64,000 bases of DNA from JBBDMU01 sp040905685 (GTDB lineage Bacteria; Bacteroidota; Rhodothermia; Balneolales; Natronogracilivirgulaceae). Location: assembly GCA_040905685.1 (NCBI GenBank), contig JBBDRB010000105.1:161392-225391 (forward strand), in the 5' to 3' direction. Positions 42,086 to 51,820 of this stretch are shown in pieces (the stretch's first letter is position 1; each line of letters starts with the position of its first letter). A model generated the notes under the pieces. That model was not told the DNA's origin and ran no database searches. It saw nothing but the letters and a program-made list of their open reading frames with translations. The position numbers and the translations under genes are program-made.

Positions 42086-45000
42086 ATGTCTGATTTCACG
42101 TCCCTGGCCAGATCCCTGGCCGGTTTGCTTTGCATTGCCATCCTGTTTATGGGTTGTGAACCGGATAAACCGAAGGTCCTGGTTTTTAGCAAGACAGCCG
42201 GATTTTATCATACCTCCATTCCCGACGGCATTGCGGCCGTTGAAAAACTGGGTGAGGAAAATGAATTTGATGTTTATGCGACCGATGATGCTGAAATGTT
42301 CACAGAAGAGAATCTTAGCAATTATGCGGCGGTAGTTTTTCTGAGTACGACGGGCGATGTTTTAAATGCGCAGCAGGAAGCCGATTTTGAACGCTTCATC
42401 CAGGCCGGGGGTGGTTTTGCCGGAATTCATGCTGCGGCCGACACGGAATACCACTGGGGTTGGTACGGGCGGCTTGTCGGAGGGTATTTTTCCAGCCATC
42501 CGGGCATGAACGATCCTCATCCGAATGTTCAGGAAGCGACCCTGGAGGTGACCGGAACGGATCATCCGGCTAACGAATTTTTGCCCCGAACCTGGGTCAG
42601 AACGGATGAATGGTACAGTTTCAGGAACATGAACGAGGATGTACAGGTTCTGCTCACCCTCGATGAGGATAGTTATCAGGGTGGAGAGAACATGGGATAT
42701 CATCCGGTTTCCTGGTACCATGAATATGATGGGGGACGAGCTTTTTATACGGGGGGAGGCCATACAAGGGAGTCCTTCAGTGAGGAATCATTTCTGAACC
42801 ACGTGCTGGCCGGCATCCGGTATGCCATAGGCGATCAAAAACTGAACTACGCGCGGACCCGTACGCACCGGGTTCCGGATGAAAACCGGTTTTCCAAAAC
42901 CTCCCTCGTGGAAGGCGGGAGCCTGACGGAACCAACGGAAATGACCATCCTGCCCAATAAGGACATCCTGATTGCCCAGAGGCGGGGTGAGATCATGTAC
43001 TATAAAGACGAAGATGCCACCATTAGGCAGGCCGGCTTTCTTGATGCCTACTGGCAGACAGAGGTTCCCAATGTTAATGCGGAAGAAGGGGTGATTGGCA
43101 TTCAGGCGGATCCGGATTTTGCAGATAACCGTTTTGTCTACATTGCTTATGCGCCGGCCGATACCTCGGTCAACCGCCTGTCCCGCTTTGTTTTTGAAGG
43201 CGAACAGCTGCAAATGGATTCCGAGACGGTTATCCTGGAATTTTATTCCCAGCGTGATATCTGCTGCCATACCGGCGGTTCCCTGGCTTTTGACCAGGAC
43301 GGTCTGCTGTATATGTCAACCGGTGACAATTCAACTCCATTTAACCAGGTTGAAGGTCAATACGTGCTTGACGGTTATGCACCGCTGGATGACCGGCCGG
43401 GTTTTGAACAATACGATGCCCGCCGTACTTCGGGTAATTCCAATGACCTGAGGGGGGGCATCATCCGCATCAGGGTCAACGAGGACGGAAGCTATGATAT
43501 CCCGGAAGGCAACCTTTATCCGGAAGGAATGGAGAACACCCGTCCGGAACTATACGTGCAGGGAACACGCAATCCCTACCGGATTTCCGTAGATCCGGTA
43601 AACGGTTACCTTTACTGGGGCGATGTAGGACCGGATGCCAGAGCCGACAGCGTCGGCATCCGCGGTTCCCTGGGTTATGATGAGTTAAACCAGGCTCGGG
43701 AAGCCGGTCACTTCGGATGGCCCTTTTTCGTCGGCAATAACTTTCCTTATAACGAATATGATTATCGTACGGGAACAACAGGGATTGTTTTTGACCCGGA
43801 GAAGCCGTTAAACCGGTCTCCCAATAATACCGGACTCACAGAGCTTCCGCCGGTTAAGCCTAACTTCATCTGGTATCCCTATACCGCTTCCGATGAATTT
43901 CCGGAAGTGGGCACAGGAGGAAGGAATGCCATGGCGGGTCCGGCCTATTACACCGGCCACTTTCCTGAAGAGACCCGGCTTCCCGATTATTACGACGGGA
44001 AACTCTTTATTTATGACTGGATCCGTGACTGGATCAAAGTTGTGTCCATGCAGCCAAACGGGGATTTCGACAAGATGGAACCGTTCATGGATGGCACAAC
44101 CTTCAATTCGGCTATCGATATGGAAGTCGGGCCCGACGGAAGGATCTATGTGCTGGAATACGGGAACGGCTGGTTTGCAAAAAATAATGACTCCGGACTC
44201 TCCCGCATAGATTATAATTCCGGAAACCGTGCTCCGGTTGTGCATTCCGTACAGACAGACCGGTCAACCGGAATATTGCCGTTAAACATCGTTTTTTCCG
44301 CCGATGCAGATGATCCCGAAGATGACCCGCTGACGTATATATGGGATGTAGGCGGTCAGGAAAAAATAGAAACCAGCGATGCCATGCTGGATCATACGTT
44401 CAGCCAGACCGGTGATCATGAGGTAACCGTAGAGGTTCGCGATCCCGGAGGGCTTTCTGTGACCAGCGAACCGGTATCCGTGTATGCAGGCAATACCGCT
44501 CCGGTTGTTTATATCGATATTCAGGGGAACCGGAGTTTTTATTTCCCGGACCAACCGGTTGAATACAGCGTGAGCATTGAAAATGAGGGACCCGACGGTA
44601 GTTCAACGGCCATCAACCCATCCAACCTCTTTGTTTCTGCCGATTATATGGAAGCATCCGAGGCAGAAGAGAGTGAAGAAGCATCAGAAGGCCACCTGGT
44701 GATGACCAGTGCCATGAGCGGGCGAAACCTGGCATCAACGCTGGACTGCCGGGCCTGCCACCATGAGATACAGAGCTCAATTGGTCCCTCGTATGCCGAT
44801 ATCGCCGAACGGTATCAGGATTCAACGGATGTTGAAGCCTATCTTACCGATAAGATCATTCAGGGCGGCGCCGGGGCCTGGGGATCGGCGAATATGCCGG
44901 CACATGCCGATATGCCGGAGGGTGATGCCCAAAATATAGTGGCCTGGATCCGGTCTTTGACCGGTGACGGGGAAACCGAAGAATCTCTGTCACAATCCGG

Positions 45001-45538
45001 CACCCTGGATCCGTCGCTGGGAAACGAACTAATCGACAACGGCGTCCTGGTCATCACGGCGAGCTATACAGACGAAGGCGGACGTAATGTAAAGCCCCTG
45101 ACCGGTTATAAGGCGATATCGCTGATTAACAATAAAGTTAATGCATCCGAAGCCCGGAATCTTAACAATTATAATGAATGGGAATTTAACGGGAATACGC
45201 TGCTGATGGGGTCCGCCGGACCCGGATCCTTCAGTCTGAACCAAATGGATCTTTCCGGGATATCGGCCCTGGAAATAGAGGCCGTTTCCCGGGAAGCCCT
45301 TAAGCACGGTTATACATATGAACTTCGGCTGGACAGTGTAAACGGTGCGTTGATAGGAGAAGGAGTTTTTGAACCCGGTGCCGGGAATGACGACGAAGAA
45401 TTTTACTCACACTCCCTGCGCATCCCGGTGCAATCCGCAAACGACGGCGAGTTACATAATGTGTATGTGGTAAGCCGCCCGGTTAATGAGGAGGAATCTT
45501 CCAGCCTGATTATATCGTCCGTCACCTTTCTGAGGTAA
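42086..45538 (+). CDS. Multidomain lipoprotein: ThuA - sugar dehydrogenase propeller - PKD - cytochrome c - C-terminal beta domain
   Basis: A 1150-residue exported protein anchored by lipobox FMGC (Cys24). Domains in order are: ThuA-like (about 28-250; FSKTAGFYHTSIPDGI, GGGFAGIHAAADTEY); a GSDH-type beta-propeller (about 265-712; PTEMTILPNKDILIAQRRG, TRNPYRISVDP); a PKD domain (about 715-800); an acidic linker rich in Glu and Ser; a class I cytochrome c (about 875-958; haem site CRACHH at 888-892, with Met937 or Met943 a possible axial ligand); and a C-terminal domain (about 985-1150) that looks beta-rich and may bind carbohydrate. The layout suggests sugar oxidation with electron transfer to the haem in one chain. 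ThuA is linked to trehalose use in rhizobia. Substrate and PQQ dependence are inferred. Confidence 0.85.
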   Translation: MSDFTSLARSLAGLLCIAILFMGCEPDKPKVLVFSKTAGFYHTSIPDGIAAVEKLGEENEFDVYATDDAEMFTEENLSNYAAVVFLSTTGDVLNAQQEADFERFIQAGGGFAGIHAAADTEYHWGWYGRLVGGYFSSHPGMNDPHPNVQEATLEVTGTDHPANEFLPRTWVRTDEWYSFRNMNEDVQVLLTLDEDSYQGGENMGYHPVSWYHEYDGGRAFYTGGGHTRESFSEESFLNHVLAGIRYAIGDQKLNYARTRTHRVPDENRFSKTSLVEGGSLTEPTEMTILPNKDILIAQRRGEIMYYKDEDATIRQAGFLDAYWQTEVPNVNAEEGVIGIQADPDFADNRFVYIAYAPADTSVNRLSRFVFEGEQLQMDSETVILEFYSQRDICCHTGGSLAFDQDGLLYMSTGDNSTPFNQVEGQYVLDGYAPLDDRPGFEQYDARRTSGNSNDLRGGIIRIRVNEDGSYDIPEGNLYPEGMENTRPELYVQGTRNPYRISVDPVNGYLYWGDVGPDARADSVGIRGSLGYDELNQAREAGHFGWPFFVGNNFPYNEYDYRTGTTGIVFDPEKPLNRSPNNTGLTELPPVKPNFIWYPYTASDEFPEVGTGGRNAMAGPAYYTGHFPEETRLPDYYDGKLFIYDWIRDWIKVVSMQPNGDFDKMEPFMDGTTFNSAIDMEVGPDGRIYVLEYGNGWFAKNNDSGLSRIDYNSGNRAPVVHSVQTDRSTGILPLNIVFSADADDPEDDPLTYIWDVGGQEKIETSDAMLDHTFSQTGDHEVTVEVRDPGGLSVTSEPVSVYAGNTAPVVYIDIQGNRSFYFPDQPVEYSVSIENEGPDGSSTAINPSNLFVSADYMEASEAEESEEASEGHLVMTSAMSGRNLASTLDCRACHHEIQSSIGPSYADIAERYQDSTDVEAYLTDKIIQGGAGAWGSANMPAHADMPEGDAQNIVAWIRSLTGDGETEESLSQSGTLDPSLGNELIDNGVLVITASYTDEGGRNVKPLTGYKAISLINNKVNASEARNLNNYNEWEFNGNTLLMGSAGPGSFSLNQMDLSGISALEIEAVSREALKHGYTYELRLDSVNGALIGEGVFEPGAGNDDEEFYSHSLRIPVQSANDGELHNVYVVSRPVNEEESSSLIISSVTFLR

Positions 45539-45545
45539 ATAGGAT

Positions 45546-46544
45546 CTAATCTGGTATAAACTTCACCTTGAGCGCTTCCAATGTTTTATCGTTGAAAATA
45601 AATAAGATCAGCAAGGGCTGGATCATGAACATCAAACGGGGCGTCTGTTCAGGAGAGGCAAGTAAAAAAAGGATGTAATATCCCAGATACAGCATCAGTG
45701 TTACCTGTACGGATCTTTGTGAACCACTCCGGTAAATGCGGTAGGCCACAAAGGGTATCGTCAGGCCAAAGGCCGGGAGTAACTGAATAAAAAAATACCG
45801 GTCGAATTGTTGAAAATTTGATCCTATGGTGGAAATCCAGCCATCAGGGCTGAACAGGAAATGACGGCTTAAATCTGGAGAAAAGTTCATCAGCACTGCG
45901 AAATATATCAGGCCGGAAACAATAAAAGGCAAAACGGCCTGCCACCAGTTATCCTGGCGGATATAGTTTAAGGCTGGAACCACGAGGACGGCTAATAACG
46001 TGATCTCTGAAACCCAAACGGCGATGGCGACGATAACATAAAGAAAGAAAAGGTTTCGGTAAAAGAGGGCCAGCAAAATGAGGCTAAAAAACAAAAAAAC
46101 CCCTGTGTCGGGCAGGGGATAGAAAGCGGCACTTAAGAAAAAGGGCATGAAAACGATGATCACAGCCGGAAGAATGAGTTCAAGCACGTTAATACCCTGT
46201 TCGTATATGCCCATGCGAAGCATGACCCCGGCCCCGAACAGGAAGAATGCAAAATTGAAGGTACCGAAAACCAGCGCTACAGAATCAAACTCGTAGATGC
46301 CGAACAGATGGGAAAATGCACCTACCAGAGCCGGCATCGCAATACGGTAAGAAAGAGGATCATCTTCAAAGAAGGAAAAATCTCTGGCCATATCCATATA
46401 GATCAGGGCATCGGAATACGGTCCCCCGTTCTCCAGGCTGCCCTGCACCAACCAGATAAAATGGGTGATCATAACAATAGAACAAACAGAGCCAATCACG
46501 GGAAAGGCTATATATAAAATCATGGAAAAACGGTCAAGACGCAT
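45546..46544 (-). CDS. Polytopic membrane protein of unknown function
   Basis: A 332-residue protein with about nine or ten hydrophobic segments and a conserved-looking YSDALIYMDMARDF loop after the first helix. An acidic residue in the first extracytoplasmic loop is a feature of GT-C glycosyltransferases, but no further motif supports that strongly. It is convergent with the ThuA fusion gene (8 bases apart) and divergent from typA. No function is assigned. Confidence 0.7.
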   Translation of the reverse strand: MRLDRFSMILYIAFPVIGSVCSIVMITHFIWLVQGSLENGGPYSDALIYMDMARDFSFFEDDPLSYRIAMPALVGAFSHLFGIYEFDSVALVFGTFNFAFFLFGAGVMLRMGIYEQGINVLELILPAVIIVFMPFFLSAAFYPLPDTGVFLFFSLILLALFYRNLFFLYVIVAIAVWVSEITLLAVLVVPALNYIRQDNWWQAVLPFIVSGLIYFAVLMNFSPDLSRHFLFSPDGWISTIGSNFQQFDRYFFIQLLPAFGLTIPFVAYRIYRSGSQRSVQVTLMLYLGYYILFLLASPEQTPRLMFMIQPLLILFIFNDKTLEALKVKFIPD

Positions 46545-46691
46545 AGGGTAAGCCAGATATAAGAGAAAGGATGACGGCTGAATAAATATTAGTGACGGAT
46601 TGGAAGGTTATTATAATATTAATCTAAATGTTTCGTAATTTATAAGGCTTTATTGATTAAGACTAATTCCCTTTATACAGAAATTCATTAC

Positions 46692-48512
46692 ATGATTCAA
46701 AATATCAGAAATATAGCAATTGTTGCACATGTTGACCATGGTAAAACAACCCTGGTGGATCAACTTCTTCGTCAAAGCGGTACCTTCCGTGAAAATCAGG
46801 CTGTCAATGAGCGCGTTATGGACAGTGGAGACCTTGAGCGCGAACGCGGCATTACCATTATGGCAAAGAATACGGCGGTCATGTGGAAAGACACCAAAAT
46901 AAATATAGTGGATACGCCCGGACACGCCGATTTCGGCGGTGAGGTAGAACGCATACTGAAAATGGTCAACGGGGTGATCTTACTCGTTGATGCGGCAGAA
47001 GGGCCTCTGCCCCAAACGCGTTTTGTATTGCGTAAATCCCTTAGCCTGGGCTACCGGCCTATTGTCGTAATCAATAAAATCGACCGTCAGGATGCACGTC
47101 CGGATGCTGTGCTCGATATGGTTTTTGATCTGTTTGTCGATTTGGAAGCTTCCGATGAACAACTGGATTTCCCGGTCATTTACGCTGTCGGTATAAACGG
47201 AACATCAAAAAGAAATATGGAGGATGAGGATACCGATCTTTCCCCCATATTTGAAACAATTTTAAATCATATCCCCGAACCCCAGGCCGACCGGGAGCCC
47301 CCGTTCAAGATGCTGGTAAGCAATGTGGAGTGGGACGACTATGTAGGACGGATCGCGGTCGGTCTCGTAGAACAGGGTGTAGTCAAAAGAGGACAGGATA
47401 TTACCCTGGTCAGCCAGACGGGTGAGGTAAAATCCAAAGCCAGGGCTACCAAACTGTTTACCTTCTCAGGGCTTGACCGTACACCGGTTGAGGAAGCATT
47501 CGCCGGTGATATCATTGCACTGGCCGGCTATGAAGAAGTCAATATCGGCGATACGCTCGCCGATCAGGCCGATCTGAAGCCTGTACCGTACTACATCATT
47601 GACCAGCCTACATTGTCCATGTTTTTCAGGGTTAATGATTCACCTCTTGCCGGCAGGGAAGGCAAATACGTCACATCAAACATGATCAAAGACAGGTTAA
47701 ACAAGGAACTTCGGACCAATGTGGCCATGACCGTTGAAGCCACCGAAAGTCCGGATGTCTTTAAGGTTTCCGGCCGTGGTGAACTGCAGCTGGCCATTTT
47801 GATCGAAACCATGCGCCGGGAGGGCTATGAGTTTTCAGCTTCCCGTCCCGAGGTGATCATACGTGATATCGACGGGGTAAAGTCAGAGCCTGTTGAAGAG
47901 GTCATCGTGGATGTTCCTGTTGATTTCAGCAACAAGGTCATTGATAATATCCTGAACAGGAAAGGGGTTATGAGTTCCATGACACAGGAAGGTGATAACA
48001 GCAGGATCTCCTTTATGGTACCCTCGCGTGGATTATTGGGATTCAGGAATGAATTGATGACCGAGACCCGGGGTACGGCACTGATCCACCAGCAATTTAA
48101 TGCCTATGAGCCTTATAAAGGCGTAATACAAGGCCGGACCAGTGGAGCTTTGATTGCTCTGGAAGATGGTATGGTGACCTCCTATGCACTCGAGGGAATC
48201 CAGGACCGGGGAGAATACTTTGCCAAACCGGGTGACCATGTATACAAAGGTCAGCTTGTCGGCATTAATAACAGAAGCGAAGATATGGTGGTGAATGCGG
48301 TTAAGAAGAAAAACCTGACCAACCACCGCGCTACACAAACCTCGGATTCGGTCAAAATATCAGCAGCCAAAAGTATGACCCTGGAACAATGCATTGAATT
48401 TCTTGGGGAGGATGAGCTGTTAGAGGTGACCCCGCAAAGCCTTCGGATCAGGAAAAAGTTCCTTGATCACAACGAGCGAAAGCGATATAAAAAAGATGCG
48501 GTAACCGTTTAG
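46692..48512 (+). CDS. typA: Ribosome-associated GTPase TypA/BipA
   Basis: Translational GTPase that helps 50S assembly and stress adaptation. The 606-residue protein has G1 AHVDHGKT (12-19), G3 DTPGHADFGG and G4 NKIDR, followed by EF-G-like domains and the TypA-specific C-terminal domain (RGLLGFRNELMTETRG). The ATG at 46692 gives the standard MIQNIRNIAIVAH start; a TTG 13 codons upstream is less likely. Transcribed alone on the plus strand, convergent with rodA. Confidence 0.96.
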   Translation: MIQNIRNIAIVAHVDHGKTTLVDQLLRQSGTFRENQAVNERVMDSGDLERERGITIMAKNTAVMWKDTKINIVDTPGHADFGGEVERILKMVNGVILLVDAAEGPLPQTRFVLRKSLSLGYRPIVVINKIDRQDARPDAVLDMVFDLFVDLEASDEQLDFPVIYAVGINGTSKRNMEDEDTDLSPIFETILNHIPEPQADREPPFKMLVSNVEWDDYVGRIAVGLVEQGVVKRGQDITLVSQTGEVKSKARATKLFTFSGLDRTPVEEAFAGDIIALAGYEEVNIGDTLADQADLKPVPYYIIDQPTLSMFFRVNDSPLAGREGKYVTSNMIKDRLNKELRTNVAMTVEATESPDVFKVSGRGELQLAILIETMRREGYEFSASRPEVIIRDIDGVKSEPVEEVIVDVPVDFSNKVIDNILNRKGVMSSMTQEGDNSRISFMVPSRGLLGFRNELMTETRGTALIHQQFNAYEPYKGVIQGRTSGALIALEDGMVTSYALEGIQDRGEYFAKPGDHVYKGQLVGINNRSEDMVVNAVKKKNLTNHRATQTSDSVKISAAKSMTLEQCIEFLGEDELLEVTPQSLRIRKKFLDHNERKRYKKDAVTV

Positions 48513-48550
48513 CCACCGACGGGGGCAATCAGCATAAAAAAGCCTGCATG

Positions 48551-49801
48551 CTAAGAGTAAATGCTGAATTGGCGGCGGTAAAGATGCAGGTTCAGGCAAA
48601 TGGCGATCATGAACGTAAAAGCCATAAATGAAGAGCCCCCATAGCTAAGCAGCGGCAGGGGCAGGCCTATAACCGGCATCAGTCCGGTCGCGCTTCCTAT
48701 ATTAATAAAGATCTGGATGAAAAAGATGGCGGCAACGCCGACCAGCACAAGCTGTGCGAACGGATTTTTATGATCGGCCGCGTTGGAAAGCAGTCTGATC
48801 AGCAGGAAAACAAACAGCAGCAGAACGGTGCCGGCCCCTAAAAAGCCGAATTCCTCGCCAATCACACAGAAAATAAAGTCGGTCCATTGCTCGGGAAGAA
48901 AGCGCAGCTGGGTTTGTGTTCCCTGCATTAACCCCTTACCGAACATGCCGCCGGAGCCTATGGCTGTCTTAGCCTGAATTACATTCCAGCCGGCCCCCTG
49001 GGGATCCACAGCCGGATTTATAAAAGCTTCAATTCTGGCTTGCTGATGAGGCTGAAGGACCTGATACAAAGCCACCTGAATCCCAATGACAATAAACATG
49101 CCGGTAACAAAAGAGGCTAAGGGCAATCCGGGCCTTCTGTGGACAAAAAACAGGATGATGCTCAACAGGACAGCCGTGATTATACCCCATTTCCAGTTTA
49201 GGATGGCAAAGTAGCCTATAATGGCAGGACTGACCATGAAAAGGGAAATGCCGTGAGGCAGACCCGACCAGAAAAGCATGACGGGGATCAGCGCCACGAT
49301 GACCAGGGCCGTGCCCGTATCATTTTGCAGCATAATAATCCCTGCTGGCAGAAGCATGAGCAATATCACGGTCAGGGCGGGACGAAACCGTTCGGCGGAT
49401 ATATCGCGGCGGCTGGTCAGGTAGTTGGCGATCACAAGGACGGTGGCCAGTTTCAGCATTTCACTGATTTGGATACGCAGGCCCCCGATTACAAACCAGG
49501 CCCGGGAACCGTTGACCTCTTCCCCAATAAAGATGGTCAGCACGGCAATGACCAGGCAAAATCCATAAAAAAGGTAGGAGACCTGCTGGAAGGTAGCGGG
49601 CGATGTAAACTGGACGGCTACAAGCAATAAAAAGGACAGAAAAACCCAGGTTAACTGATTGGTAAAATTTTTCTGGATGTAGTCCGGTAAAAACTGAGCT
49701 ACCGGACCCTGGGTTGCGCTGTATATGGCCACCAGGCCGAAAGCCGTAAGCAGCATCCAGCTAATCAGAAGGGGCCAGTCAAATTGTTTATACCAAACCA
49801 T
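48551..49801 (-). CDS. rodA: Rod shape-determining peptidoglycan polymerase RodA
   Basis: SEDS-family glycosyltransferase of the elongasome, 416 residues with about ten transmembrane helices. Signatures include QNDTGTALV in the middle and a C-terminal GLMPVIGLPLPLLSYGGSS block. It starts within the mrdA stop (TAATG), so it is coupled to its partner PBP2, and it closes the mreB-mreC-mreD-mrdA-rodA run. Confidence 0.95.
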   Translation of the reverse strand: MVWYKQFDWPLLISWMLLTAFGLVAIYSATQGPVAQFLPDYIQKNFTNQLTWVFLSFLLLVAVQFTSPATFQQVSYLFYGFCLVIAVLTIFIGEEVNGSRAWFVIGGLRIQISEMLKLATVLVIANYLTSRRDISAERFRPALTVILLMLLPAGIIMLQNDTGTALVIVALIPVMLFWSGLPHGISLFMVSPAIIGYFAILNWKWGIITAVLLSIILFFVHRRPGLPLASFVTGMFIVIGIQVALYQVLQPHQQARIEAFINPAVDPQGAGWNVIQAKTAIGSGGMFGKGLMQGTQTQLRFLPEQWTDFIFCVIGEEFGFLGAGTVLLLFVFLLIRLLSNAADHKNPFAQLVLVGVAAIFFIQIFINIGSATGLMPVIGLPLPLLSYGGSSFMAFTFMIAICLNLHLYRRQFSIYS

Positions 49802-51798
49802 TACGGACTCTCCTGCGCTTGCGGATCAGCTTCCCGGGCCGGTTCGTCATCAACCGGTTCCCTGGTTTCATCTTCCGGCAGTTCTTCGGTTGCTTCCTCC
49901 GTTTCATCCTCTGTTGCCTCTTCCACCCCTGCTTCCATTTCCTCTTCGATAACTTCTTCAATATCGGCTTCGGTTTCATCACTGCTGCGGGGCTGGAAAT
50001 TAAGCACATACTCCAAAATCCAGTTGCGCTTGATCTCCCCGTCAAAATACTGTTCCATAAGCAGGGAACCAACCGGAGCGGCCGAGATGGATCCATAGCC
50101 CGCATTTTCAATCAGCACGGCAACGACTATCTCCGGGTTGTCGAAAGGAGCGTAGGATACGAACCACCCGTGGTCTTCACCGTGAGGGTTTTGTGCGGTC
50201 CCTGTTTTACCTGCAACTTCGACATCGGATAGATTCGCATACCAACGCCCTGAGCCTTCGGTTATGACTTTTCGCATGCCGGACTGAACGATATCGAGCC
50301 CCCGTTTATTTACCCAGGGAATCTTATTGATCTCCGGCTGGTTCAGGAAACCTGATCCGTCAGGATGACTTAAGCTTCGCACTATAAAAGGGCGGACCCT
50401 GTTGCCCCCGTTTGCTATGGAAGAGGTCATGACAGCCAGCTGCAGGGGAGAGGCAGAAAAACTTCCCTGACCAATGCCCACACTGATAAGATCTCCTATC
50501 CCCCAGAGGCGGCTACCAAATATCCGGTCATAATAGCTACTGTCGGGCACGATGCCCTGATTCTCGTTGGGAAGATCGATCTGGTTCTTTCGTCCGAGCC
50601 CGAAATCCATGACCATCCTACTCCAGACATCCAGACCGTGTTTGGCCATCATCAAATCCATAATCCGGTAAAAATAGGTGTTACAGGAGTTCTGTATGGC
50701 CTGTTCCAGGTTTTGGCTGCCGTGATCGTCTGTACACAAATAAAACCGGCCCCGCTGATAGCCACCGTTGCAAACTATTTCATCTTCCGGCGTTATAATG
50801 CCCATATTCATGGCGATCAGGCCCATCATGGGCTTTACGGTAGATCCGGGGGGCTGACGGGTTGATATGGCGCGGTTGAACAGGGGATTGGTGGTATCCG
50901 CATTGATCTCCATCCAGTAATCCCGGTCGAGGCGGCCGGATAACCTGCTGATATCAAACTGGGGTGAGCTGACTATGCTTAATATGGCCCCGTCGCGGGG
51001 ATCCATGGCAACGAGCCCGCCTACTTTACCCACCATTAGTTTTTCCGCCAGGCTCTGAAGGTCAATATCCAGGGTGGTATGGATGTCCGTCCCTTTTACC
51101 GGATCCTGGTCCAGCTCCTGGTTCTCATAAGACCCCAGGCGCTGCCCGTAAGCATTTATCCGAAGGTATTGTGCGCCCAGATCACCCCGTAAATCCTGCT
51201 CGTATATTTGTTCCAGACCCGTTCGCCCTGCTTTGTCGCCGAGGAGATAACGATTGGAATTCCGGTATTCTTCATCCGTTACCTCGCGCAAATAACCCAA
51301 AAGATGGGCAGCATGAATTTCGTTCGGGTAATTGCGCTTGGATTCAATTTGATGATTTATGCCCGGCAATCTCCAGATATTCTCCTGTATGCTGGAAAAT
51401 GTTTTAAAATCAATTTCGGTAAACAGACGGGAGGAACGCTGCCAGGAGTACTCCTGGGCCACCAGTATGCGCTCGAGAACTTCCTCTTCCGTTTTTTCAA
51501 GCAATTCAGCGAGCAAAGGGATGTTGTCATGCCGGAAGTTCGCCGGGGTAACCGTGATGGAGTAGATCGGCTGGTTGTCTACCAGAAGGCGCCCGTTCCG
51601 GTCTCGTATTAAGCCCCGTGCCGGATGCACATGCTCCTCGATAAGGCTGTTCTTGCGGCTCAGCGGACCATAGGTTTCATGGTCTATTATCTGCAACTGT
51701 GCGAGCCGCGCGAAAAAAATCAAAAATAAAGCAAAAACGATGCCCTGAAGAACACGGATGGACACCTGATTTTGCCTTTTTTTGGATGAATGCTGCAT
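49801..51798 (-). CDS. mrdA: Penicillin-binding protein 2 (class B transpeptidase)
   Basis: Elongasome transpeptidase, 665 residues. One transmembrane helix (about 15-35), a pedestal domain, and a transpeptidase domain with Ser319-T-V-Lys322, S-C-N (NSCNTYF) and KTGTAQNPHG. After the catalytic domain it carries a tail of more than 50 residues (about 609-665) made almost wholly of Glu, Asp, Ala, Pro and Thr, which is unusual for PBP2 and would lie in the periplasm. It follows mreD by 22 bases and overlaps rodA by one. Confidence 0.94.
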   Translation of the reverse strand: MQHSSKKRQNQVSIRVLQGIVFALFLIFFARLAQLQIIDHETYGPLSRKNSLIEEHVHPARGLIRDRNGRLLVDNQPIYSITVTPANFRHDNIPLLAELLEKTEEEVLERILVAQEYSWQRSSRLFTEIDFKTFSSIQENIWRLPGINHQIESKRNYPNEIHAAHLLGYLREVTDEEYRNSNRYLLGDKAGRTGLEQIYEQDLRGDLGAQYLRINAYGQRLGSYENQELDQDPVKGTDIHTTLDIDLQSLAEKLMVGKVGGLVAMDPRDGAILSIVSSPQFDISRLSGRLDRDYWMEINADTTNPLFNRAISTRQPPGSTVKPMMGLIAMNMGIITPEDEIVCNGGYQRGRFYLCTDDHGSQNLEQAIQNSCNTYFYRIMDLMMAKHGLDVWSRMVMDFGLGRKNQIDLPNENQGIVPDSSYYDRIFGSRLWGIGDLISVGIGQGSFSASPLQLAVMTSSIANGGNRVRPFIVRSLSHPDGSGFLNQPEINKIPWVNKRGLDIVQSGMRKVITEGSGRWYANLSDVEVAGKTGTAQNPHGEDHGWFVSYAPFDNPEIVVAVLIENAGYGSISAAPVGSLLMEQYFDGEIKRNWILEYVLNFQPRSSDETEADIEEVIEEEMEAGVEEATEDETEEATEELPEDETREPVDDEPAREADPQAQESP

Positions 51799-51820
51799 AA
51801 GGGGGATCGGTTATTAAACG

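Noticed and set aside
42086..45538. Fusion protein as an assembly or frameshift artefact
   Set aside because: The 1150-codon frame is uninterrupted, has one signal peptide and orderly linkers between domains, and both flanks are normal genes.
48513..48550. Terminator between typA and rodA
   Set aside because: Only a 5-base AGCAT/ATGCT pairing is present, too weak to call.
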